64,000 nt of DNA from the NCBI GenBank assembly GCA_000171835.1, contig ABHC01000017.1, positions 62,001-126,000 on the forward strand. Direction: 5' to 3'. Source of the stretch: an alpha proteobacterium BAL199. Lineage in GTDB: Bacteria; Pseudomonadota; Alphaproteobacteria; Thalassobaculales; Thalassobaculaceae. Below are positions 42,332-49,559 of the stretch, one piece after another. The translations under genes were made by a program, and so were the position numbers. Below the pieces are notes generated by a model. It saw only the letters and a list, made by a program, of their open reading frames with translations. It made no database searches and was not told the origin of the DNA. How positions within the stretch are numbered: the first letter of the stretch is position 1; each line of letters begins with the position of its first letter.

Positions 42332-43951
42332 CTATGCGCCCTTCGCCCGCTCGCGCAGCACGAATTTCTGAACCTTGCCGGTCGAGGTTTTCGGCAGTTC
42401 CCCGAACACCACGGTCTTCGGGCACTTGAAGCTGGCGAGGTGCTGGCGGCAGAACGCGATCACCTCCTCAGGGGTCGTTGTCTTGCCGGGGCGCAGCGTG
42501 ACGAACGCACAGGGCGTCTCGCCCCATTTCTCGTCCGGCTTTGCGACCACGGCTGCTTCCAGGATCGCCGGATGGCGGTACAGCACGCCCTCGACCTCGA
42601 TGGTCGAGATGTTCTCCCCGCCGGAGATGATGATGTCCTTGGAGCGATCCTTCAGCTCGACATAGCCATCCGGATGCACGACGCCCAGGTCGCCGGAGTG
42701 GAACCAGCCGTCCTTGAACGCCTTGTCGGTCGCGTTCGGGTTCTTCAGGTAGCCCTTCATGACGATGTTGCCGCGCATGAACACCTCGCCCATGGTCGTG
42801 GCGTCGGCCGGTACCGGTTCCATGGTGTCCGGGTTCGCTACCATCAGGCCTTCCAGCACCGGGTAGCGCACGCCCTGGCGGGATTTCAGGTCGGCTTGCT
42901 CCTCGATCGGCCGGCCGCTCCATTCCTCGTGCCAGGCGCAGACCACCGCAGGGCCGTAGACTTCGGTCAGGCCGTAGACATGAGTGACCTCGATGCCGAG
43001 CCGTTCCATGCCTTCCAGCACCGCCGCCGGCGGAGCCGACGCCGCGGTCATCATCTGGACCTTCTGCGGGAACTCCCGCCGGGCCTCGTCGGGTGCGTTC
43101 AGCAGCATCGACATGACGATCGGCGCACCGCACAGATGGGTTACCCCCTCGTCGGCGAATGTGTCGTAGATCGCCTTGGCTTCGACCTTGCGCAGGCAGA
43201 CATGGGTTCCGGCCTGGGCCGTGATGGTCCAGGGGAAGCACCAGCCGTTGCAGTGGAACATCGGCAGGGTCCACAGATAGACCGGGTGCATCTTCATGCC
43301 CCAGACCAGGACGTTGCCCAGCGCGTTCAGGTAGGCGCCGCGATGGTGATAGACCACACCCTTGGGATCGCCGGTGGTGCCGCTGGTGTAGTTCAGGGCG
43401 ATCGCGTCCCACTCGTCGGCCGGGCGCACGCCGCGGTAGTCCGGATCGCCGCTTGCGAGGAAGCTCTCGTAGTCGGTTTCGCCGAGCCGCTTGCCGCCGG
43501 GACCCTCGGAATCGTCGACATCGATGACGGTGAGCTTGCGCGTGGTTCGGGCCAGCGCCGCTTCGATCGTCGGTGCGAACTCGGTATCGGTCAGCAGAAT
43601 GCTGGCTTCGCCGTGATCGAGCATGAAGGCGAGCGCCTCGGCGTCGAGCCGGGTGTTCAGCATGTTCAGCACGGCGCCGGTCATCGGGACGCCGTGCGCC
43701 GCCTCGAACGCCTCCGGGGTGTTCGGCAGCATGGCGGCGACGGTGTCGCCCTTGCCGATCCCCCGCTTGGTCAGCGCCGAGCCGAGTCGCCGGCAGCGTT
43801 CCGCCGCCTGCGCCCAGGTGTAGCGCCGCTTGCCATGCACCACGGCAAGCCGGCTCGGGAACACCGCGGCGGTGCGGTCGAGGAACGACAGCGGGGTCAG
43901 CGGCACGTAGTTGGCCGGCGATTTGTCGAGGTCGGTGTCGTACTGGCTCAT
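42332..43951 (-). CDS. Acyl-CoA synthetase (AMP-forming, DmdB/FadD-like)
   Basis: A 539-residue ANL-superfamily ligase. The P-loop ALNYTSGTTGDPKGVVYHHR (about 185-204), the MFHCNGWCFPW segment, the YGLTEVYGP motif, the hinge SGDLGVVHPDGYVELKDRSK and the C-terminal catalytic lysine in LPKTSTGKVQKFVLR are all present. The MFHCNGW and HLCGAPIVM features are typical of the medium-chain and methylmercaptopropionate (DmdB-type) CoA ligases common in marine alphaproteobacteria. The precise acid is unknown. ATG 43951 is preferred because the 20 codons upstream are unlike the family. Confidence 0.87.
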   Translation of the reverse strand: MSQYDTDLDKSPANYVPLTPLSFLDRTAAVFPSRLAVVHGKRRYTWAQAAERCRRLGSALTKRGIGKGDTVAAMLPNTPEAFEAAHGVPMTGAVLNMLNTRLDAEALAFMLDHGEASILLTDTEFAPTIEAALARTTRKLTVIDVDDSEGPGGKRLGETDYESFLASGDPDYRGVRPADEWDAIALNYTSGTTGDPKGVVYHHRGAYLNALGNVLVWGMKMHPVYLWTLPMFHCNGWCFPWTITAQAGTHVCLRKVEAKAIYDTFADEGVTHLCGAPIVMSMLLNAPDEARREFPQKVQMMTAASAPPAAVLEGMERLGIEVTHVYGLTEVYGPAVVCAWHEEWSGRPIEEQADLKSRQGVRYPVLEGLMVANPDTMEPVPADATTMGEVFMRGNIVMKGYLKNPNATDKAFKDGWFHSGDLGVVHPDGYVELKDRSKDIIISGGENISTIEVEGVLYRHPAILEAAVVAKPDEKWGETPCAFVTLRPGKTTTPEEVIAFCRQHLASFKCPKTVVFGELPKTSTGKVQKFVLRERAKGA

Positions 43952-44071
43952 GGTCGCTCGGGCGTTTCGGCGGATGTCGCAGACCGTAGCGTTGCGGTTG
44001 GGCAAGGGCAATCCGGCGATCGTGTCCGTGGTCTTCGCGGGGGTACGAGGCTGTCGTTGCTTCAGGAGGTT

Positions 44072-44146
44072 GTGTCATTACTGTAAATAAATTGTAGTAT
44101 TTATAAATAATAAATTTTGATATCTAACAATAAACCTTAATGACAC
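44072..44146. repeat. AT-rich segment bounded by a perfect 9-bp inverted repeat
   Basis: GTGTCATTA (44072-44080) and TAATGACAC (44138-44146) are exact inverted copies around 57 bp that are almost entirely A and T. The segment lies in the 445-bp gap upstream of the acyl-CoA ligase and before the lipoprotein gene. It could be a small non-autonomous element or a promoter region; no coding potential was seen in the gap. Confidence 0.5.
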
Positions 44147-44396
44147 CACATAGAGTTCGTCGGGGTGTTAAATCAATATGATCGAGTAACTCTCCCCGGT
44201 ATTTGATTTTCTGTGAACGCGGAATCGGTGACCCTCGATGGCGCTGTCGAGCCGCGGGGTGCTGCCTGAGTGTCGGTTTCGACGGATGCGTTGAAGCTGC
44301 GGCTCGGAGAGCCTCACGTCGGCATCCAACGACACTGAACCTGAAACGAATATCCGGCGCCGCTTGCGCGCCATGACATCTACCGGGAGACCTACT

Positions 44397-44639
44397 TTGA
44401 AACGCATCATCCTCGTTACCACCATTGCGCTCTCGGCCCTGACTCTTGCCGCTTGCGGCAACACTAAGGGCGACCGCGCCCTCAGCGGCGCCGGCATCGG
44501 CGGTGCCGCCGGCCTCGTAGGCGGCGCGCTTGTCGGGGCTCCGGTAACAGGTGCCGCGATCGGCGCTGCCGCTGGCGCTGGCGCCGGCGCTCTCACCAAC
44601 AAGGACCAGATCGACCTCGGCAAGCCGATCTGGAAGTAA
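44397..44639 (+). CDS. Small glycine-zipper lipoprotein
   Basis: An 80-residue protein with a lipoprotein signal (MKRIILVTTIALSALTLAAC, lipobox LTLAAC with the acylated Cys at 20), a glycine/alanine-rich zipper (GAGIGGAAGLVGGALVGAPV and following) and a conserved polar end, NKDQIDLGKPIWK. It should be anchored in the outer or inner membrane by its lipid and form a short hairpin in the bilayer. TTG 44397 is used because GGGAGA lies 6 nt before it, whereas ATG 44373 would put a polar extension before the signal. A decayed second copy of its end is found at 45290-45335. Confidence 0.75.
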   Translation: MKRIILVTTIALSALTLAACGNTKGDRALSGAGIGGAAGLVGGALVGAPVTGAAIGAAAGAGAGALTNKDQIDLGKPIWK

Positions 44640-44736
44640 TCGGCACTATCGTCGGTTCGTCACCCCGCTGACATCCGGCCCGGAGTGCATCAGGATCATC
44701 CTCAACGATGATCGTGGGCGCATCCGGGCCGCGACG
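44598..44736. repeat. Duplicated lipoprotein tail plus spacer, copy 1
   Basis: These 139 bp cover the last 14 codons of the lipoprotein gene and the non-coding spacer after it. They align without gaps to 45290-45428, with 103 of 139 positions identical by hand count. The match includes the identical block CTGACATC and CATCAGGATC. Copy 1 then leads into a fragment of prpE, while copy 2 leads to the start of intact prpE. Confidence 0.85.
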
Positions 44737-44794
44737 TGCTGTGGGAGGACGTGGAGGCCGCAGCACGGAGAGGCCCAAATCGGCCGTCAACGCG
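44730..44794 (+). pseudogene. Internal fragment of a prpE copy
   Basis: From 44730 to 44761, 31 of 32 bases match the interior of the intact prpE gene at 46073-46104 (codons for DVLWEDAEA). Weaker similarity continues to about 44794, ending with GGCCGTCAA. The fragment begins at the shared sequence CGCGACG, where the spacer and the interior of prpE resemble each other, so a deletion by short homology in a former second prpE copy is the likely origin. No open frame survives. Confidence 0.7.
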
Positions 44795-44992
44795 GCGCCT
44801 CGACAACGGGCTCAATGAGTATCGTCAAAAATATAAAATGCTTCGCATCTCTCAATATTCAGCCATTTTTATAAATTTTTAATATTGATTGGAAAGAAAA
44901 CGTTTCGAAATTACCGATAAAAAGAGCGCCATCTGAAGAACGTCATGTGCGTGCAGTGCATGCTGCGACGGTTCCAACCGAGGAGCGCTCCC

Positions 44993-45187
44993 ATGTTGAA
45001 GAAATCTCTCTCGTTCCTGGCTTTCGCACCCTTTCTGCTGGCCGGCGCCCCGGCCACGGCGAGCGCGGCGCAAATAGATCAAAGTAATTTTGGATCCGAT
45101 GCAAAAGATGCGGATGACGAAACTTCGATCCCTACGCTGATGTACCGACGCGATTCCGTTAAGGGGTTCTTTTGTCGTCATGACTAG
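44993..45187 (+). CDS. Small secreted protein of unknown function
   Basis: A possible 64-residue product with a typical Sec signal peptide (MLKKSLSFLAFAPFLLAGAP, cleavage near ATASAAQ) and a short acidic then basic mature part with one cysteine. GAGGAG precedes ATG 44993. The mature region is AT-richer and resembles no family I know. It lies inside the duplicated region between the two lipoprotein copies. Coding status is uncertain, but the signal peptide and ribosome site argue for it. Confidence 0.45.
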   Translation: MLKKSLSFLAFAPFLLAGAPATASAAQIDQSNFGSDAKDADDETSIPTLMYRRDSVKGFFCRHD

Positions 45188-45289
45188 GGCGTTGGCGTGA
45201 AATGGCGCCAGGAGAGGCTTGATCTCGCGCCAACCGTATCGTGGTCGGCGCTGCGATGAACGACCGGAGCTCGGATTTTAGCCTTCGCG

Positions 45290-45428
45290 AACAAAGACCA
45301 CCTCAACCTCGGACAACCGATCCGGACGCGATCGGCACAATTGCTGGCTCCCCACCCTGCTGACATCTGGCCGCGACTCCATCAGGATCGTGCCCAATGA
45401 GGATCACGGTCGCCTTGGGGCCGTGACG
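45290..45428. repeat. Duplicated lipoprotein tail plus spacer, copy 2 (decayed)
   Basis: This is the second copy of 44598-44736. The coding part is degraded: it would read NKDHLNLGQPIRT where copy 1 ends NKDQIDLGKPIWK, and it has no stop at the same place and no upstream signal sequence. Weak similarity to the glycine-zipper codons extends upstream to about 45240. The prpE start follows 18 bp later. Confidence 0.8.
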
Positions 45429-45445
45429 AGAACAGGGGAGGAAAC

Positions 45446-47344
45446 ATGGGCCGTTTCCACGAGGTTTACCGCCGCTCGATGGCGGATCCGACAGCGTTCT
45501 GGGCCGAAGCCGCCGAGGACGTGGTGTGGACCAGGCGCTGGGACCAGGTCGTCGACGACTCCCGCCCGCCGTTCTCGCGCTGGTTCGTCGGCGGCGAGAC
45601 CAACACCTGCTACAACGCGATCGACCGCCATGTTGAGGCGGGGCGCGGCGAGCAGCCGGCGCTGATCTATGACAGCCCGGTCACAGGCATCGTCGCCACC
45701 TACACCTACCGAGAGATGCAGGAGCGCATCGCCCGGTTCGCCGGCGCCCTGCGCGGGCTGGGCGTCGGTTACGGCGACCGGGTGATCCTGTATATGCCGA
45801 TGATTCCCGAGGCGCTGGTGGCGATGCTGGCGACCGTGCGGATCGGCGCCGTGCATTCCGTGGTGTTCGGTGGGTTCGCCGCCAAGGAACTGGCGACCCG
45901 CATCGACGATGCCACGCCCAAGGTGATCGTGACGGCGTCCTGCGGGGTCGAGGGCCAGCGGATCCTGGCCTACAAGCCGCTGCTCGACCGTGCGATCGAG
46001 TTGGCAACCCACAAGCCGCAGCATTGCGTGATCAAGCAGCGCCCGCAGGTCGAGGCCGACCTGACGCCGGGTCGCGACGTGCTGTGGGAGGACGCGGAGG
46101 CCGCCGGCACGCCGGCCGGCTGCGTGGCCGTCAAAGCGACCGATCCGGCCTACATCCTGTACACCTCCGGCACCACCGGCCAGCCGAAGGGCGTGGTGCG
46201 CCCGACCGGCGGCCATCTGGTCGCGCTGAAATGGTCGATGAAGAACATCTACGACGTCGACCCCGGCGACGTGTACTGGGCGGCGTCCGACGTCGGCTGG
46301 GTGGTCGGCCATTCCTACATCGTTTACGCGCCGCTGTTCCACGGCTGCACCACCGTGCTGTACGAGGGAAAGCCGGTTGGCACCCCGGATGCCGGCGCGT
46401 TCTGGCGGGTGATCGCCGACCACAAGGTCAAGGTGATGTTCACCGCACCGACCGCGATCCGGGCCATCAAGAAGGAGGATCCGGACGGCAAGCTGCTGGC
46501 CAGGTACGACATGTCGCACTTCAAGGCGCAGTTCCTGGCCGGCGAGCGCTGCGACCCGGACACCCTGAAATGGTGCCAGGACAAGCTGAAGGTCCCGACC
46601 GTCGACCACTGGTGGCAGACCGAGACCGGCTGGCCGATCGTCTCCAACTGCCTGGGCATCGAGGAACTGCCGTACAAGCCCGGCTCGCCGACCCACCCGG
46701 TGCCGGGCTGGGACGTCCAGGTGCTGGCGCCCGACGGTTCGGCGGTGAAACCCAACGAGATCGGGGCGATCTCGATCAAGCTGCCTCTGCCGCCCGGATC
46801 GCTGTCGACCCTGTGGAACAACGACGACCGGTTTGTGACCAGCTACATGACCGAGTATCCCGGCTTCTATCAGACCGGCGACGCCGGGGTGATCGATGAC
46901 GACGGCTACCTGCACGTCATGACCCGCACCGACGACATCATCAACGTCGCCGGGCACCGGCTGTCGACCGGCGGCATGGAGGAGGTCCTGGCCAACCACC
47001 CTGACGTCGCCGAATGCGCGGTGATCGGGGTCGCCGACCAGCTCAAGGGCCAGGTGCCGCTCGGCTTCCTGGTGCTGAAGGACGGGGTCAACAAGCCGCA
47101 CGATCGGATTGTCGCCGAGGTGGTGGCGATGGTGCGCGAACGCATCGGCCCGGTCGCCGCGTTCAAGGTGGCGACCGTGGTCCAGCGCCTGCCGAAGACC
47201 CGCTCGGGCAAGATCCTGCGCGGCACCATGCAGAAGATCGCCGACGGCCAGGACGTGGCCGCCCCGGCAACCATCGACGACCCGGCGATCCTGGGCGAGA
47301 TCGCCCAGTCGCTGCAATCGGTCGGCTATCCGCAGAAGGGATGA
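45446..47344 (+). CDS. prpE: Propionyl-CoA synthetase
   Basis: A 632-residue AMP-forming ligase of the acetyl/propionyl-CoA synthetase family that activates propionate. The P-loop is AYILYTSGTTGQPKGVVRPT, the substrate pocket includes WAASDVGWVVGHSYIVYAPL, the acyl-adenylate motif is DHWWQTETGWPI, the hinge is GDAGVIDDDGYLHVMTRTDD and the acylatable lysine lies in LPKTRSGKILRGTM. The length and the VVGHSYIVYAPL block favour PrpE over Acs. A strong GGGGAGG site precedes ATG 45446. The SDR gene follows within a few bases and is co-transcribed. A ghost of a second copy lies upstream. Confidence 0.92.
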   Translation: MGRFHEVYRRSMADPTAFWAEAAEDVVWTRRWDQVVDDSRPPFSRWFVGGETNTCYNAIDRHVEAGRGEQPALIYDSPVTGIVATYTYREMQERIARFAGALRGLGVGYGDRVILYMPMIPEALVAMLATVRIGAVHSVVFGGFAAKELATRIDDATPKVIVTASCGVEGQRILAYKPLLDRAIELATHKPQHCVIKQRPQVEADLTPGRDVLWEDAEAAGTPAGCVAVKATDPAYILYTSGTTGQPKGVVRPTGGHLVALKWSMKNIYDVDPGDVYWAASDVGWVVGHSYIVYAPLFHGCTTVLYEGKPVGTPDAGAFWRVIADHKVKVMFTAPTAIRAIKKEDPDGKLLARYDMSHFKAQFLAGERCDPDTLKWCQDKLKVPTVDHWWQTETGWPIVSNCLGIEELPYKPGSPTHPVPGWDVQVLAPDGSAVKPNEIGAISIKLPLPPGSLSTLWNNDDRFVTSYMTEYPGFYQTGDAGVIDDDGYLHVMTRTDDIINVAGHRLSTGGMEEVLANHPDVAECAVIGVADQLKGQVPLGFLVLKDGVNKPHDRIVAEVVAMVRERIGPVAAFKVATVVQRLPKTRSGKILRGTMQKIADGQDVAAPATIDDPAILGEIAQSLQSVGYPQKG

Positions 47345-47349
47345 GAAGC

Positions 47350-48126
47350 ATGCGCCTGCAGGGCAAGGTCGCCGTGATTACCGGTGCCGCACGGGGAATC
47401 GGTGCGGCGATCGCGGAACGGTTCGCCGCCGAGGGGGCCAAGGTGGTGGCCGCCGACATGGACCCGCTGGCCGGCGACGAGACCGTCGGCCGGATCCGCG
47501 CCGCCGGCAACGAAGCGCGGTTCGTCGGCTGCGACGTCACCAGCCGCCAGCAGGTGGCCGCCCTGATGGACCGGGCAATCGAGGCCTACGGGTCGCTCGA
47601 CGTGGTGGTGGCGAACGCCGGCATCATCCACAACACCCCGTTCCTGGAGCTGGACGACGCCACCTTCGACCGGGTGATCGCGGTCAACCTGAAGGGGGTG
47701 TTCTACACCGGGCAGGAGGCGGCCCGGCGGATGGTCGACCGCGGGATCAAGGGCATCATCGTCAACACCGCCTCGGTCAACGCGGTGATCGTGCCGCTCG
47801 GACTGGCCGCCTACAACGCGTCCAAGGGCGGGGTGAACCAGTTGACCAAGACCATGGCGGTGGAACTGGCGCGCCACGGCATCCGGGTCAACGCCATCGG
47901 CCCCGGCAGCGTGGCGACCGACCTGTTCCGCTCGGCGATGCTGACCGACCCGGAGGCGATGGACCGGGTCCGCAGCCGCACCCCGCTCGGCCGCCCGGCG
48001 GAGCCGTCGGAGATTGCCGGCGCGGCGCTGTTCCTCGCCACCGACGACAGCGCCTACTTCACCGGCCAGACCATCTACCCCGACGGCGGAAGGCTGGCGC
48101 TCAGCCAGGTGATGCCGAAGGAGTAG
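47350..48126 (+). CDS. SDR family oxidoreductase
   Basis: A 258-residue classical short-chain dehydrogenase/reductase. Cofactor motif GAARGIGAAIAERF is followed by ADMD at the end of strand 2, which favours NAD. NAG of VVANAGIIHN and the catalytic S-Y-K (S of NTASVNAV, YNASK) are intact, and the PGSVATDLF segment is typical. Substrate is probably a hydroxyacyl or hydroxyacid compound. Two ATGs are possible: 47341 overlaps the prpE stop as ATGA, while 47350 gives the usual MRLQGKVAVITG start. It forms an operon with prpE. Confidence 0.87.
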   Translation: MRLQGKVAVITGAARGIGAAIAERFAAEGAKVVAADMDPLAGDETVGRIRAAGNEARFVGCDVTSRQQVAALMDRAIEAYGSLDVVVANAGIIHNTPFLELDDATFDRVIAVNLKGVFYTGQEAARRMVDRGIKGIIVNTASVNAVIVPLGLAAYNASKGGVNQLTKTMAVELARHGIRVNAIGPGSVATDLFRSAMLTDPEAMDRVRSRTPLGRPAEPSEIAGAALFLATDDSAYFTGQTIYPDGGRLALSQVMPKE

Positions 48127-48479
48127 GGCGGCTTGCGGCCCGGAGGGGACAATCGGCGCGCGCCGGGCAACGTCCTCGAAGTGTGGAAAGCGGATATGCC
48201 GGTGGCCCACGCTTTGTCCGACCGCACCATCTGTTCCTATCATTTAAATCTGATGGAGGAGGACGGCCTAGCGTAGCTGACCGATGAACTACGCTAATCA
48301 GGGCTGAAATAGCTCTTCCCGCTGATGCCCGCCCGGTCGAAGAAAGCTTGGTTGCGACCCCTCGCGTCCTCCAGCAGCGCATCCCAGCCCATAAGTTCGA
48401 TCGAGCCGCGGAAGCCGTCTCGCGGCTGATAGACACGGCCCCGACCGTCAGCCGTGCGTTGCCAAGTATATGTCCATTC

Positions 48480-49559
48480 CTTGCCTATCCGGTTGTTACC
48501 CACACCCACTAAATGTAGGGTGAGTCCATTCTCCCGAGTAGAGCCCGTCGAAGGTCGGCGCTGCGGCCCCGCCGGCGATTCCGAGCAGTGAGCGGAACGA
48601 GTTGAACGGATAGAAGCGCCGATTGAAGCGGAACGTGAACTCGTTGAGGTAGGCTTGCAGATGCTTGGCACTGACGCCGTGATGGATGCCATTGATCCAG
48701 GTCTTCAGATTGGCGAAGACCAAGTGGATGATCGGCAGGAATTCCTCTGCGATCTCCGGGTCTCCGCATTCGGCGATCGCGTGGTGGTCGAATCCGCGCT
48801 TGCGAAGCCCGGCATAGCCGCTCCAGTCGTCGGTGACGATCAGCGATCCGGGAGCAACGGCGTTTTCGACGAAACTGCCGAGCGAATTGGCGCTGCGGTC
48901 GGGGACGACGGCGAGACGAACGCGTCCCGCGTAGCGACCGTCTTTCCGATTGTCGAGTTTGGTTCCCGGCTTGCGGCGACGCACCTCCACGGCGCAGGAG
49001 ACGAGAACCTTGTGATGGACTCCCCGGCCCTCGCCTCGGGTGCGCCCTCCAACCCACGTTTCATCCACTTCGACATGCTCTTGCGGCTTGCCGCCAATCT
49101 TGTCGCGCTCTGGGCGCACCATCGCGGCGCGGAGCTTGTGAAGGATGCCGAATGCAGTCTCATAGCGCGACAGGCCGAGTTGCCGTTGAAATTGAACGGC
49201 CGACATTCCGGGCGTCTGGCTGGCCATCAGGTAAGCCGCCCAGAACCAGGTCGACAACGGCGTGTGACTGCGCTCCATGACAGTCCCAGCCATCAGGCTT
49301 ACGTCTTTGCGACAGGCGCGGCAGCGCAGAACGCCCGGACGCGCCTCGAAACGGAACGGTTCGCCGACAACGCCGCATCTCGGGCAGACGAACCCACCAT
49401 TCCAGCGGGCCTTTTCGAGATATGCAGCACAGGCCGCGTCGTCGGGAAAAAAGCACTGAAATTCCGGCAGCGACTGCGGAAACGGCAGATCTTCTCGGGC
49501 CAGGACATCCATGCCAAACGCTAGATCTAGTGGGCATGGGAGTCAACCGGATAGGCAAG
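48480..49559. mobile_element. IS1595-family insertion sequence
   Basis: The ends are perfect inverted repeats for 16 bp, CTTGCCTATCCGGTTG, with further partial identity inward (CCCA, CCCACTA). The flanks are direct repeats of GTCCATTC (48472-48479 and 49560-49567), the 8-bp duplication expected for this family. Length is 1080 bp. It interrupts the GHKL ATPase gene. Confidence 0.93.
48496..49512 (-). CDS. IS1595-family transposase
   Basis: A 338-residue ISXO2-like transposase with an N-terminal zinc ribbon (CPRC and CRAC) and the DDE-type core: D in HVEVDETWVGGRTRGEG, D in LIVTDDWSGYAGLRKRG and the IHHGVSAKHLQAYLNEF helix before the last catalytic residue, then FRFNRRF. ATG 49512 gives a normal family length. 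The stop lies within the left inverted repeat. The frame is intact, so the element may be active. Confidence 0.93.
   Translation of the reverse strand: MDVLAREDLPFPQSLPEFQCFFPDDAACAAYLEKARWNGGFVCPRCGVVGEPFRFEARPGVLRCRACRKDVSLMAGTVMERSHTPLSTWFWAAYLMASQTPGMSAVQFQRQLGLSRYETAFGILHKLRAAMVRPERDKIGGKPQEHVEVDETWVGGRTRGEGRGVHHKVLVSCAVEVRRRKPGTKLDNRKDGRYAGRVRLAVVPDRSANSLGSFVENAVAPGSLIVTDDWSGYAGLRKRGFDHHAIAECGDPEIAEEFLPIIHLVFANLKTWINGIHHGVSAKHLQAYLNEFTFRFNRRFYPFNSFRSLLGIAGGAAAPTFDGLYSGEWTHPTFSGCG

Noticed and set aside
45446-47344. prpE as part of a 3-hydroxypropionate bicycle together with mct
   Set aside because: The gene encodes an ordinary 632-residue ligase rather than the large trifunctional propionyl-CoA synthase, and it is more than 40 kb away from mct.
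48480-49559. Flanking CCTTGCCTATCC as the target duplication of the IS1595 element
   Set aside because: These flanks are inverted, not direct, so they belong to the terminal repeats; the direct repeat GTCCATTC just outside is the true duplication.
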